A stretch of 64,000 bases of DNA from Dipteris shenzhenensis (taxonomy: Eukaryota; Polypodiophyta; Polypodiopsida; Gleicheniales): assembly GCA_047967505.1 (NCBI GenBank), contig CM106538.1; one strand, 5' to 3'. A program made the position numbers and the translations under genes. Each line of letters opens with the position of its first letter. Positions within the stretch are counted from its first letter, which is position 1. The notes beneath the pieces are model-generated. The model was given only the letters and a program-made list of their open reading frames with translations. It was not told where the DNA came from and made no database searches. Positions 45,480 to 56,892 of this stretch are shown here, one piece after another.

Positions 45480-46272
45480 ATGATGCCCATGATGCCCTCA
45501 CCGGTGGTGGTCATCAGGGTATCAATGGTACTTTGGAGAAGTTAGTGCGCTATTTCTATTGGCCAAAGATGTGGAAGGACGCATACGGCTATGTTCAGAA
45601 TTGTTAGATATGCCAAAAGGTCAAGGCTTCCCACAAGAAAGCGGCAAACTTACTTATGCCATTGCCAATGCTCGACGGTCCTTTCCAGGACATAGGTATG
45701 GACTTCGTGGGACCACTTCCAGCATCCGCAGGTACACATAACACTGAATGTCTTACTATTGTTTGTCGCTTTAATAAATATTGTATGCTTATTCCTTGCA
45801 AACAGACGGCCAACGCTGAAGATGTAGCTCTTTTGTTTATCAAGCATTGGTATCCCATTGGAGGGTTGCCAAGGACCATCACATCCGACAGGGACTCCAA
45901 ATTCACGTCTAATTTTTGACGTGCCTTGTTTGATAATTTTGGTACTAAGCTGCAGATGTATAGCGCTTTTCATTCGCAATTGAATGGAGAGACGGAAAAG
46001 TATAATGGTATGGCCTTTGATATTTTAAAATCATATTGTCATGATGCTCTGGGAAAGTGGGAGTAGTTTCTTCTGCTTGTGCAGGCCGTTTTGAACCTTC
46101 AAGCGTTGGTCGCACACCTTATGAAGCGACATTTGGACGGTGGTTTACATCACTCTTCTTCCGGATGGTGTCTCCATCTCTTGAAGCCAACAAAACCACC
46201 GAATCGATTGCAGAGATTACGGAGTCCGTGAGAAGCCGCATCGCCAAAGCTCACGTACACGCACCAGGCTAA
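45480..46272 (+). pseudogene. Gypsy integrase
   Basis: Parts are an H2C2 finger (GGHQGINGTLEKLVRYFYWP, then C and ICQK with a TAG between), a core with DFVGPLPAS and TITSDRDSKFTS, and a degraded NGETEKYNG tract. Premature stops at 45606 and 45917 break it. Confidence 0.85.
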
Positions 46273-46409
46273 CAAATCCAAACGAGATGTCCAATATAAA
46301 GAGGGTCAATGGGTATATTTATGCATTATCAAGCAAAGATTGAAGCAGGTGGGCAAGCAATGCCCTAAGCTGTCCTTCAAGAGCTTCAGACTATTCCCTA
46401 TCATTCAAA

Positions 46410-46733
46410 ATGAAGTTACGCTTTTCGGACAGTTGGACTATGCACAATGTGTTCCATGTAGCTTGGTTGAAGCCGTATTTTGGACCTCCTCTTAGAGACT
46501 TTTCTGACGAGCAGGAACCTAAAGTTCTTGATGAAGACGAAGTTTTGCAGCCAGAGCAGATCCTTCTTCATAAATTCAAGCATGGGTCAAGATGCAGGAT
46601 CCGTGAGTTTTACAACAAGTTCCATGATCGAGGTACCCATGAAGCAGTGTGGATGGACGAAGACTTTCTCCAAGAATTTACACAGATTTTGGTGGACTAC
46701 TTGGAAGCAATGAATGTACCGCCAAGTTAAGGA
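46410..46733 (+). pseudogene. Gypsy C-terminal chromodomain-like segment
   Basis: NVFHVAWLKPYFGPP is the conserved HVS-L-K module; a later HKFKHGSRCRIREFYNKFHD ... AVWMDEDFLQEF is a degenerate chromodomain with its W-x-D core. The frame ends in TAA just before the polypurine tract. Confidence 0.82.
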
Positions 46734-46738
46734 GGGAA

Positions 46739-47830
46739 TGTCACATGTACCCCTGCACTTGGGGGCAATGTGACACACTGGCTACATCGACAAGTGCATA
46801 ATAGCTACCTAATAGGAGATTTTGTCGTATGCTGTGATCCCTTTGTGAGCCCTTGTCCACAGGGATAGTCAGGCACAAGCTACGTACGTCAGTCTCTCAG
46901 CCTTAGGTCAAGTCAGAAGAACAGTTCTTGTTCACTGGTACCCACTGGAGAATAGTAGGTTAGTGTTTCCATCTTGGATTAGTGATAGGTCTATGTCCAG
47001 TCTAGGATAGGAGCCCTTTTGGGCCCCCTCAAGGCTGGAGCATGTGAAGAGGAATGGGTTGGGGAAGGGCTGCCTTTATAGGCTGCCCTGCACCCCACCC
47101 TAGGTGGGCTTTTATGGGGCAAAGGGCTTGCAAAGCCAGCCCACAGTCGACTGAAAGTCGTCCAGTTTGGGGCTGCTTGGCTCAGCCCCACTTATTTAAG
47201 GGGAGGCTCTTGCCCTCATTTCTCATTCAGCCCAGCACTCCTACAGCTCCACTCCAGCCCCCTCTTGAGCAGCCTGACAGTTCCAGAAGTTGGCCTCTGA
47301 CCAACTTCAGCTATTGGCCTCAGTTCAGCCCTCCTGGAAGGTGTTTACGTAGCGCATCAGTTGGGGTTTCAGATCAGCAAACAGAGTAAGGTGTGGGGTA
47401 CTGTTTCAGCAGCTCTTTTCAGTTATCCTTTACAGTTTGCACAGCTCACTTCTCAGTTCTATATTTCAGTCATCTCTCAGCTCTCTTTTAGAATCTATTA
47501 CTCCTAGCTTTCACTCTCTCACTTATGCAGTAACCCTGCATCCCGGTGGACAACACGAGCCTCTTCCTTGCCTTGCAGAAGTGCCCTAGTGCCCTTCATT
47601 GTTAGTGTGGACAGCATCAAGGTCTCGGTATTGGTCGGCGTTGCTTCTTAGGTCTTTGGGTCTGCTGTACGTGTACACTGTACTCTTCAGAAGCACGTGT
47701 CCATGCTCTCTCAAAGAGTGTTGTTTGTATTTCTTAGTTCTCCAAGTATAAAACAAATTCTCCCTTGATTGGGGGAGGGGTCCCTCAGTGGTTACAGGGA
47801 CCCAATCGGTTGTCGTCTCCATTCTCTCTC
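46739..47830 (+). repeat. 3' LTR of this gypsy (right end approximate)
   Basis: It starts TGTCACATGTACCCC after the polypurine tract. It contains TATTTAAG at 47193-47200, with palindrome CAGTCGACTG at 47144-47153 about 40 bp upstream. The right end near 47830 is inferred from the change in composition. Confidence 0.7.
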
Positions 47831-48171
47831 TACCCTTATCTCCTTTCTCTTTTTATGGTGCATAATGCTAATTTCTCGCTAAAGGTTTAAAGGTCTTGTT
47901 GTGATTACATGATCACATTGCCGTTGCATGTTACAAACCAAGTCTATGGCCGGGAATGCATGTCATGCTTGTGAGGATTTGGACCTTTTGAATCACATGC
48001 CACCCTCAGGTTGCACTACAGTTATCCTCTTACCTCCAAGCAATTGATGTAGTGCTCCATGAAGCATGACGATACATGCATACTCCTCTAGATATGCTGT
48101 CTACTAACTAGGATTTTCTAGTTCCACACAACCAATTACCATATACCCCCAATTCCATGCAACTACGTTTT
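47831..48171. other. Unassigned intron DNA
   Basis: No conserved frame. It ends in the left target duplication of the next LINE. Confidence 0.4.
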
Positions 48172-48188
48172 AGAAAAGCAGATTCCTT
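48172..48188. repeat. 17-bp target duplication, left copy
   Basis: agaaaagcagattcctt is repeated exactly at 50303-50319. Confidence 0.95.
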
Positions 48189-48239
48189 CATGGCATTCCA
48201 AATATCCCAAAGTATAAGCAAAAAGCCTCTTTTTTGGAG

Positions 48240-49690
48240 CTCAGCCAAACTCGACCTTGCATCTAGAGTTGTGGTAGTGAACCAGGTTCTTTTGGCCACC
48301 GCTTGGTTTGTGTGTTCTTACTGGTGCCGGTCTAGGTATTGCATCACTTAGCTCATTAGACTAGTCAGGAATTTTTTATGAAGTGGACTTGATGGCACGG
48401 CAGATGTTGCAGTGAGGGTGGCCTGGGAGACCAATATTCTCCCTACATGTGAAGGGGGCCTTAATATCATTGACCCGGATTTGCAGTGCAAAGCATTGCG
48501 TGGTGGTGAGGGGACTCATGCCTGGGCAGGAACCTTGGAAGGATTTCTTTTTTGGACGCATTCAGGCTTGCACACCAACCTGGGGAGATGATTGGGTGGA
48601 CAGCCCTCACTGAATCTTTACTTATGCCTCTCTCAGATCTCTTGCCTCTCCTTTCATGACTGCCATCCTGAAAGCTTGGGGGAGCTTCAGGAACACTCTT
48701 CGAAGGGTTCCGCTGTCTACCCTCGAAGAGATTGATAGGCAGCCGATCATTTGGAACGATAGTATACTTGATGAGCATGGGAGACCACTGGGCACTTCCC
48801 ATTACATGCAGTGGTCTAGATGGGAGAGAGGCCCCGCCTCAGTAGGCACTTGGAAGGCTTTTATCAGGCTACCTGAGGATCAGAGACTACAGTATGTGAG
48901 TCACCTCAGAGGGGTAGCACGCAGGGTTCAACAGATAGATGCAGCCATCTCGGTTGAATGGATAGTTGAGATGCCTATTACTTCCACCACTTGGATGGGA
49001 GCTTTTTCGAGGATAGCAGTTCCTCTGCAGGTGATCGCTCTTCGAGGTCTCAAGGAAGATGCACTGGTCTTTGACGTTGGGGTTGGAGGTATACTCTCTA
49101 GATCCACGGATGATATTCTTTTAGAGGTTGCCTTTCAGCTTGTCAGGATTGCTGGTTTTGTGGACCATGGAGCAGGCTTGCAGTGGTACTTAGACCCTGA
49201 TCCTTTGCTCTTGGCCTGGGGATTCTGGAGGTTGTGATTATATGGAGGTGCACCTATCAGGTGCTTGCAGTGGAACCCAGGAGAGTGGGAGTGGATAGAT
49301 CATGGGCACCGAGAGAGGGGGATTCCCTTCTTTCGTTTCACGGTTGGTAATGCCAAGAGATTTCAGCTGAGCAGTAGGGGTTGGATTCCCTCTAGAGCCC
49401 CCCATTGGGACAACTTCTTCATCACCGCAGATTTGCGTAGGAATTTCTGGAGGAGGCTCTGGAAATTCCTCAGAATTAGAAAGATCACTCTTTCCTTTTG
49501 GCTTTCTATTCATGGAGGGATTGCAGTGAACTTGTGGAGATCACAATTTGGGGCTGATCCCACTTGCCGTCACTGTCATTCTGCAGAACGCGACATTGCC
49601 TTTGGGACTGCAGTCAGGCGAGGACTGTTTGGAAAGGGGTTGCTCGGATACTTAGCATTTTTCATACTTCCCCTTTCTTCATGACTTGGG
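48240..49690 (+). pseudogene. LINE ORF2 C-terminal part (thumb to zf-RVT)
   Basis: RVVVVNQVLLATAWFV is followed by a stop-broken stretch. Then come two frames (48656-49237 and 49265-49684) that include PIIWNDSILDEHGRP, LWKFLRIRKITLSFWL and a Cys/His motif (CRHCHSAERD...HCLWDCSQ across a frameshift), the zf-RVT. No RT catalytic box remains. Confidence 0.85.
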
Positions 49691-49867
49691 GCTCGGTCGC
49701 ATGGTTATCCCTTACTGGGCCCCAGGTGTTTTATGAGGGTGAGCCTTCTTCTTGGGGACTCTCGATCTGCCGGCAGGTGATAGAGCCATGCTCTCTTCAG
49801 GATGTACCACTTACTCCCTTCAGAGCTTCGCATGCTTTAGTGGACACCTCTTGGGAGATTTTGGCAG

Positions 49868-49920
49868 GAGGAGGAGGGAGGAGGAGAAGGGAGGAGAAGG
49901 AGGGAGGAGGAGAGGGAGAG
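49868..49920. repeat. GGA-rich low-complexity tract in LINE
   Basis: aggagg/gaggaga units repeated irregularly over about 50 bp, near the LINE 3' region. Confidence 0.85.
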
Positions 49921-50319
49921 GATGGGTTGCAAGGTTGGAGGAGCATTTTCTCTTGACACATTTGGAGAGCCAGATGCACAGAGGCCTTGGATGACACCCA
50001 GATACACCCATCACAGGTGTTCACGGGTATTTGGAGTGACACGGTTCACACTTTGATAGCCATATGGGCTAGCATGCAGGGCCCTTCACGGGCAGCCTCT
50101 TCTAGGAGGACTGTATTTCTTCGAGTTTGGAGGGGTTCTCCCTTTTTCTCGAAGGTTTCTACCGGATTGAGATGGCACTATCAGCCCCAATCCTTTCTTT
50201 TTGGCTCTTGAGCTTTTCATGCATTGCATGGTGTATCCCATATGGACCTTGCTCTAACCGTTTTCTTTAATACTTAATAGAAGTCTCTTTTTGCAAAAAA
50301 AAAGAAAAGCAGATTCCTT

Positions 50320-51531
50320 TGAATGTACCGTTTTGGCCACTATATTGTTCATTACTCAAGGTTTCACCTTCTCCAGCTTCTCTAGGATACCTTCCTTACC
50401 AACACGAGTGGTTTCATCCTACTTCTAAACTTCATTTGATTGAGTGTGTCCTCTCTCAACGAGAAGACAATAGAAAGGTAGATCCCACTGCCTCATTGTT
50501 AGAAGATAATGCATTTCTTTGGTGTCAAAGGTGCTTGAAACACGCAGAGGCATAGCATGCAATCACTTCAAGCATGTACTTTGTACATAGTTTGTGCTTA
50601 CCTGCGTTCAATTTTGACCTTAATAGTTTTCTTGTAAACTCATGACTCCCAATCCTCGTAACTGCCAAATCTAACTAGGCATCACATTCACCTCCTAGAC
50701 ATAGACCCACCCGTGAGCTGAAGGTCTAGGGTTCCATTCCTGAGCCCTGTCTCTGTTTAGACTTAACGGGACACTTCCCATATGGTATATATAAACCTTC
50801 ACAAGAGCTACGACTTTGCCATTGATGCACATGTTTTTATGGAGAGGACACTTCTATTTTAGGGTGCATGAAGAAGTACATACCTCTTCATGCTCACACT
50901 CTTTGCAGTACATACCCTTCCAAGAGTGAATCTTCACTTGGATTTTATGGAATCACATACTTCATGCATGTTGATTCAATTTAGAGTATTGAGACTTGTG
51001 CTCTGCTATCACCATAGTCACTTTCTACTCCTCATCTCATGAAGGATATTAGAACTCATCCCACGAAGGATATTAGATTACGAGGGTCTTATAGGGTATT
51101 AAAGCAATCTTTCATTGATACGTATAAAAAAATGACCACTACCTTCTACTCTCCACCTTATATTTAACCGTACTCTATATGGAAGAGATGGAGAGAAGAA
51201 AACAAAAAAAAACACATGTCAACCCACAGGACATCCATAGTCATCCCCTCAAATCACTACATGATGTGAATCGCACAATTAGACTCATGTGCATAGGTGT
51301 GCTGAACCAACGAGACACATAATCGTGAAGAGACGTACCTCATCACATAAGAGATTTATCAAGGTTGTAGATAAGTTTAAAATTGGCATCGCCTTAGGTG
51401 GGAAGTTTAGAGACAATTGAAAGTCATCTAAAAAGACGACAAACGATAACTAGCAAAGTGACACAAGGTAGCCAAAGAAAAGATTCCAAATGGAGGACTT
51501 CTCCATAAATGCGCTTGCTTGTTTGAAGGTG
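50320..51531. other. Unassigned intron DNA
   Basis: No family motif. A short frame (50319-50555) is unremarkable. Confidence 0.4.
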
Positions 51532-51536
51532 GGGGT
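51532..51536. repeat. Target duplication ggggt of the next LTR element
   Basis: ggggt precedes the element and follows it at 53819-53823. Confidence 0.88.
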
Positions 51537-51859
51537 TGAAGAGACATGGAAGCTAGCTAGAAACGGAATGGAAATATGAAAAGCATAATGAAAGGTAGAA
51601 TGGAAAGGAAAGAAAGTACAAATGCAAGGCAATAACCAAAATACTCACAATGTATTGATAGCTTGATGTTGACTGTTATAATAGACTATAGACAAGTACA
51701 TCTCTATATAGTGTGACACTAGACCCTAGAAAGTCACAATGTCTATGGGATATCTCCCAATATGACACATGGCACGTCTAGGACTCACTATACTATAAAA
51801 CACCACCTAGAGCACCTAGAGCACACATTTTTGACTCACTTTGGCTTCATATTCCAACA
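51537..51859 (-). repeat. 3' LTR of the non-autonomous element
   Basis: 323 bp. The inner side (51860-51880) is the polypurine tract read on the minus strand. Confidence 0.93.
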
Positions 51860-53480
51860 CCCCCCCATGAAGGCAAGGTGAGAGACTACTGGAATGGAAC
51901 CAATAACAGAACATGACAATGACGGTCATTAAAACTGTGCATGTCGATCTAGAACTAGACATGGCTCTCCCCCATCTCAGAGGCAAGTGAGCATGGCTCA
52001 GAGGCTAGTGAGCATAACATAGAAAGCGCATCTAGCATGGCTTAGAGGCTCATCATGCATGGATGCATGATCAACTCAGAGGTCTAGGAGACCAATGCAC
52101 CAACATCCTGGAACTCTCAAGCTAGGCTTGATAAACAAATAGACCTATCAATGCCAATACATGGCTCCCACAGTACGTCCCCCCTTGGCTTCATAACAGG
52201 ACATGTTAGGAAGCCAAACACCAAAATAGGAAAACCAATACATCTTTTTAGGAGGACTATCCAAGGCAGAGGACCTTTAGACTCAATGACAACCAAACAC
52301 TTAGTTACATATCATTTTAGGGGGACTACCCAAGGTAGAGGACCCCAAAATACATCAAGCTGTAGGAATAATAAAAATAGATCTCTTAGGAGTAAGAGAT
52401 GTCCTCCAAGTAGCCATTGCACATGTGTGCACATCCGTGCGAGTCGATGACGATGTCGATGAAGCACTAGGCATGGATGTCCCAAAATATGTGTCGGTGA
52501 AGTCCATGGGGTAGCTACATGGAGTGGTCATGGCATGACTCTCAAAATAGAAGAAGTAGAGTCACCAAAAAGTCGATGTAGAGGTTGGAGGTGCCACAAG
52601 GACTAGTAGAGTCACTCAATATGCAAGCCTAGCACCACGGGCAATCAGAGAAGTAATCGGAGAAGTCGAGAAGTAACCGTACCTCACATCAAGATAATTT
52701 TTCTTTATCTTCTTGCTGCAAATTAGTGTGGAGTCTACACACCGTTATAGAAGGCGGATGAGGCGTGCAATGTGGCAATTCGAATGGCCAGAAGATAGAG
52801 CTTCGTGGGCAATAGAAGCGTGAGCAGCAGGAGCAGCAGCGTGGGCAGCTAGAAGCAGCGTGCACAGCTAGATGGCGGGCAGAGAGGATAGCTACGTGGG
52901 CAGCAAGAGAAGCTGCGTGGGCAGCTATAGCTTAGCTTCGTGGGCACCAACTGGAGCAGCAAAAGATGGAGGTGGAGATGAAGATAGTGACAGTAGGCTG
53001 GAAACTATCATCCTGTGAACTCAAGAACAAAATCCGCACTTAGGAATAATTTTGGTCACTTTTTGCAAGAGCTATATCTTTTCATAGAAAACTCGGATTG
53101 CAATGATGTAAAAACGAAAATTGTAGTACTCAAGGTCCTCTACAACTTCCCTGAAGACACAAAGTCGTGATTCTACTTCTAGATCGAGATAGAAGCGTCA
53201 CATCGTCCGCAGGTCACAGAGAGAGTAACAAAAATAGCACCACTCCAGGACGTCTTTGTAGCTGAAGGAAGGAGAAGAGCTCACCAAGGAAAGGGAAGAG
53301 AGGTGGCAGAAGCTAAAGTTGGAGAAGACAACGTTGGAGGAGAATCCCAATGTTGATGAAGCCTTCAATAGAGAGGAGTAGGGAAGGGGAGCTCCTCCAA
53401 GAGAAGAGAGGACAGCTTCTCTTTCCGGCCACCCTCTACCTCATGGAGAAGCAAGGAGGAAGGGGAGGGCTAGGAAGGAA

Positions 53481-53493
53481 GGCTCTGATACCA
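53481..53493 (-). other. Primer binding site of the non-autonomous element
   Basis: The minus strand reads TGGTATCAGAGCC two bases after the LTR end (TATGGTATC). Confidence 0.93.
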
Positions 53494-53495
53494 TA

Positions 53496-53818
53496 TGAAG
53501 AGACATGGAAGCTAGCTAGGAACGGAATGGAAATATGGAAAGCATAATGAAAGGCAGAATGGAAAGGAAAGAAAGTACAAGTGCAAGGCAATAACCAAAA
53601 TACTCACAATGTATTGATAGCTTGATGTTGACTGTTGTAATGGACAATAGACAAGTACAACACTATATAGTGTGACACTAGACTCTAGAAAGTCACAATG
53701 TCTATGGGATATCTCCCAATATGACACATGGCACGTCTAGGACTCACTATACTATAAAACACTACCTAGACTACCTAGAACATACATTTTTGACTCACTT
53801 TGGCTTCATATTCCAACA
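53496..53818 (-). repeat. 5' LTR of the non-autonomous element
   Basis: 323 bp, equal in length to its partner at 51537-51859. Confidence 0.93.
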
Positions 53819-53823
53819 GGGGT

Positions 53824-54974
53824 TTGCGAGAGGTAGCACGTCTTTCAAACAGCAATAGGGAGCATTCGAAGAGAGTTCAATCTCTTTGATCTCATGTGTG
53901 ACTTTTAACAGAGAATGTACAACTGCTATAACAGAATTTGAGCACTTTGAAAAAAGATGGATTCCATACTTTCTCTGTATCTTGACTTATTCTCAAGTTG
54001 TTGTTTTACAAAAGATGTCCTTCTAAGTCCATATGTATGGCTTGGCCAATTGTGGTGTTTAAGAAGCTCAGATACATGTTGAGTTGTTGAATGAAGCCAA
54101 CCAATAAATTATATTTGAACCTTCTTTTATAGCTTTTCCATTTTTTAAACTCCCATGGCTTTGATGATTGGACTATGAAGATAGAAGAAACATTCAGCAT
54201 GTTGACATTTGAGCAGATGAGTTTTGGGGTCATTTGGTTTAGAATTGAGAGATGAAAGTAGTGGGAACAATTGGGTTTCAGCTCTAACATATGCTGGGAG
54301 CTGTTCAAGCTGGTTAAAATGCGGCAAGCTGGTTGTGCAAGGTTGCATTGGTGATAATTCTTGAAGCTGACATCAAATTTAAAAAGGGTGGGGTGTTTAT
54401 GCCGTAATTAGCATTTGAAGGGCCTCCTTTTAAATACTGTCTTGGGGATACATTGATATTCTTTCAATATGGACATTTCATGGAAGTCAACATGCACAGA
54501 AATCAATATAGAGGAATCTGAAGAGTTAACCCAAAATAGGTTTTGTTGCTACAAAGTAAATGGATAGTTGGGAGAAAATTGACCCTGATCGAACTGCTTG
54601 AGGAGTAAAATGCTTCAGAACGTGAGCTCAGTCTCTTATGTATGTAGGTGATCCAAATGCGTTTGGACTATGCAAGCATTGCATTTGTTAAATGAAGGTG
54701 AGTGGATGTCTTTGTGTATGATCTTAATTCACATGAAGAAGTGAAGCACCTCAGTCAGCTGCTAACACATTTTAATCTAAGTAGCAGTGGTATATTTTTG
54801 ACGCTGCATGCTTGCTGGTGTAAGTAGCGTGCTTAGGATTTGTGTTGCAATAGTCTTGAAAAATGTCTCCATTTTATTTTCTCATGTGATAACACAATTG
54901 GTTGCAACAGAGGCACATAGCTCTGCTATTGAACTTTGCTAGTGCTTGTTTGTGGTACTATTGCACTTCGCTAG
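53824..54974 (+). other. 3' end of intron 1
   Basis: Non-repetitive AT-rich sequence leads to exon 2. Two near-identical acceptor contexts, TTTGCTAG|TGCTTG (54942) and TTCGCTAG|TGCTCT (54974), lie 32 bp apart; only the second opens the exon frame. Confidence 0.5.
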
Positions 54975-55169
54975 TGCTCTGATATTGCACGTCATTTGTG
55001 GTACCATTGTGATAAAGTGTTTCTTAAACATGAAAATTTACCTGCCAGATCAGATCGCCTCATTTGGGGATTTCTTGCAACAAGTCTTGATAAACAGGCT
55101 GAAGTCCAGAAGGCTGTGGTTGAGAGTTTTCTGCAGGATCACTTGGTAGCTGGGAGTCAACATTGCGAG
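54975..55169 (+). CDS. Unidentified helical protein, exon 2
   Basis: 65 codons (CSDIARHLWYHCDKVFLKHE...), starting after acceptor TTCGCTAG in phase 0 and ending at GAG|GTCGTA in phase 0. The reading (LIWGFLATSLDKQ, AVVESFLQDHLV) is helix-prone and joins exon 1 in frame. A weaker alternative acceptor is CCTGCCAG at 55048, which would not fit the exon 1 phase. Confidence 0.72.
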
Positions 55170-55282
55170 GTCGTACAATTCATGTCAATTGCTTTGAGTT
55201 CTAGTAGGTTACTAGAGTCTTTCATTTTATATAACATTTTTAACTTAAATACCTAAATGGTTTTGCAATTTTGGCGAAGCAG

Positions 55283-55605
55283 GAAATGGTCTGTCGTTTA
55301 ATTGGCAGGTTCGTTTTTGCAAGTGCCAGTCTCTCAGTAAAAAGCTTGCAAAAGAGGACAAAAACTATGAGGTCAGCAGAAGTAGAGGGCTTGAATGGTT
55401 CACCGGATAAAAGTTTATTACTGTCTGCAATGAATGGAGTTGTACAGCTGCGGCTGCTTAGCACATCAGCATCCCAAGGAGGTTTAGAATCAGGAGGAAG
55501 TCAGAGTTTAGTACCTCTGGTGGTTGCTTCTTCTGCTGCTTTGCTTGAAGAAAGTGAGGCATCCAAAAACAGACCCATTTTTACAGAAGTCTCACGGTTA
55601 CTGAG
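55283..55605 (+). CDS. Unidentified helical protein, exon 3
   Basis: Starts after GCGAAGCAG in phase 0 (EMVCRLIGRFVFASASL) and ends TTACTGAG|GTAAAA with two bases of a split codon. The introns on both sides are short (113 and 364 bp). It includes a serine/leucine stretch SLVPLVVASSAALLEESEAS. Confidence 0.82.
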
Positions 55606-55969
55606 GTAAAACGTCCTTTGTTTTGAGTTGCCCACTCTGGGGATAATACTCGTAGACAGGGACAATTGAGGAGTATTTGCGTGTGAGAATTGACAGCCTT
55701 GCTCATCTGTAGTAAATGGACACTTTTCTAGCCATTATAGTTGTGATTGGGAACTATCCGAAATGTTGAGAATCATTTTTCTAGTGTGCCAATATGCTCT
55801 GTAAAGTAAATTAACATGATAGCTAGAAGTAGTTCTGGACTATGTGCAAAACAGCTAGGTGCCTTTCTCGTTGCTTTCCTTTCCCTTACATCTGTGAATA
55901 TTTAAAGGTTTTCAAGAGTTCTCTTATGCCATTTTTTTCACACATTTGTTTGTGTGTTATGTTTTCTAG

Positions 55970-56264
55970 ATCTCTCGGCCATTTTAAATATGGCGGGGTT
56001 GTCATATCCATGATCTCTCACAAAGATCCTAGTTATACGGGTGCTTCTGTAGCAAGGTGGTACAGAGCTTTGTGTGTTATTGATGATGAAACTGCTGATT
56101 TGTTGGAGGGGCTGGAATCAGTGATCATAATAAAAGGCATTTCAGTAGCACTTGAAGGCCTAGAGAGCCAACATGATCTACAGGCAGCTCAACAGGAAGA
56201 TGATCCAATTAAGGACTCAGAAATAGGAAAGCTTGAAATTCTTTCCTTGCAACATATTGTAGAG
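55970..56264 (+). CDS. Unidentified helical protein, exon 4
   Basis: The split codon AG|A is completed after TTTTCTAG, giving RSLGHFKYGGVVISMISHKD. It ends LSLQHIVE at GAG|GTATGC in phase 0. An acidic loop (QQEDDPIKDSE) is present. Confidence 0.82.
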
Positions 56265-56358
56265 GTATGCATCCTTTAGTAAAGTTTGTAAAGTTCAAAG
56301 CGTTTTGCTCGAATTGGTGATGGCAATAAATACAGCTCTTATATGCTTGCATGTGCAG

Positions 56359-56892
56359 ATGGTGGACATTCCATCCAATTTTGTGCAAACTACACAGGAT
56401 TTCATTGAAAATAATCAAGCACAAAATTTCCTTCTTTGCTCATACTATTTTTTGAGGATAGCAGGTTCTATTGTCAAGGGCAAGTCATGGGTACATGAAT
56501 CTAATGCAAACAAAAATGATTTGATGCAAGCTTTGGTACTTACCTGTGCAGCACTCGCCTCTGCTGAAGATGATGCGGGAGCATGTCTCTCATGGATCTC
56601 CAAGGACATCCGGGAGCTTGCAGCTGCAATTGTTTACTACATAGGTGCTATTAATGACAAATTGGGTGGGTTTGTTGCTCAAGAGGCACGGGGAATTCCA
56701 AAATATAATGTTTGTAATGGAATTGAGAGACTGATAATACAAATGCTTCCTACTCTGCTGCTCAATTTCAAGAATCGATTGAAGGATAATCTCAGCACAG
56801 ATGCCGAAGGGAATTTCAGAGCACCCTCAAGGAGTACAAGTCTGACTTCTGCAATAATTGCTGCACATCAAATGTATTGGTGCGTAAAACAG
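56359..56892 (+). CDS. Unidentified helical protein, exon 5 (gene continues)
   Basis: 178 codons from GTGCAG|ATGGTGGAC to AAACAG|GTATAC, phase 0 at both ends. It contains NFLLCSYYFLRIAGSIVKGK, ALVLTCAALASAEDDAGACL and ERLIIQMLPTLLLNFKNRLK, alternating hydrophobic helices as in HEAT/ARM repeats. The window then passes into a chromovirus remnant, so the next exon lies beyond. The five exons give 774 codons. Confidence 0.82.

Larger units (their letters stand above)
44936..46738 (+). mobile_element. Ty3-gypsy (chromovirus-type) 3' half
   Basis: The piece holds RNase H, integrase and a chromodomain-like tail, then a polypurine tract (aaggaggga) and an LTR start. The 5' end abuts microsatellite/LINE DNA, so RT, protease and Gag are gone. 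Several stops interrupt each domain. Confidence 0.88.
48189..50302 (+). mobile_element. 5'-truncated LINE with perfect 17-bp target duplication
   Basis: A 2114-bp insertion bounded by agaaaagcagattcctt on both sides. It begins within ORF2 near the RT thumb (AKLDLASRVVVVNQVLLATAW) and ends with TTTGCAAAAAAAA, the poly-A tail. The exact target duplication, poly-A end and 5' truncation are classic target-primed reverse transcription. Frames are broken by stops. Confidence 0.95.
51537..53818 (-). mobile_element. Complete non-autonomous LTR element, family member 2
   Basis: A 2282-bp minus-strand element with two 323-bp LTRs (TGTTGGAATATGAAGCC...TCTCTTCA), a 5-bp TSD (ggggt), a tRNA-Met primer site and a polypurine tract (ATGGGGGGGTG). 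About 15 of 323 LTR positions differ (4.6%). The 1.6-kb interior has only short frames: no Gag, protease, RT or integrase. It is thus a LARD-type element using enzymes of an autonomous relative. Confidence 0.93.
15767..54974 (+). other. Intron 1 of the host gene, about 39.2 kb
   Basis: Donor GTATGA at 15767 and acceptor TTCGCTAG ending at 54974 are both in phase 0. Everything between is transposon sequence, simple repeat or unassigned DNA; I found no further plausible exon. Transcript evidence is needed because a small exon or an alternative acceptor (55048) cannot be excluded. Confidence 0.6.

Noticed and set aside
50705-50750. tRNA-like B box (gggttccattcc) near tgagctgaaggtc
   Set aside because: No cloverleaf, no acceptor pairing and no A box; at most a faint SINE-like trace.
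54946-55149. Frame from the first acceptor (54943)
   Set aside because: It is a shifted reading of exon 2 that ends at a stop and does not join exon 3.
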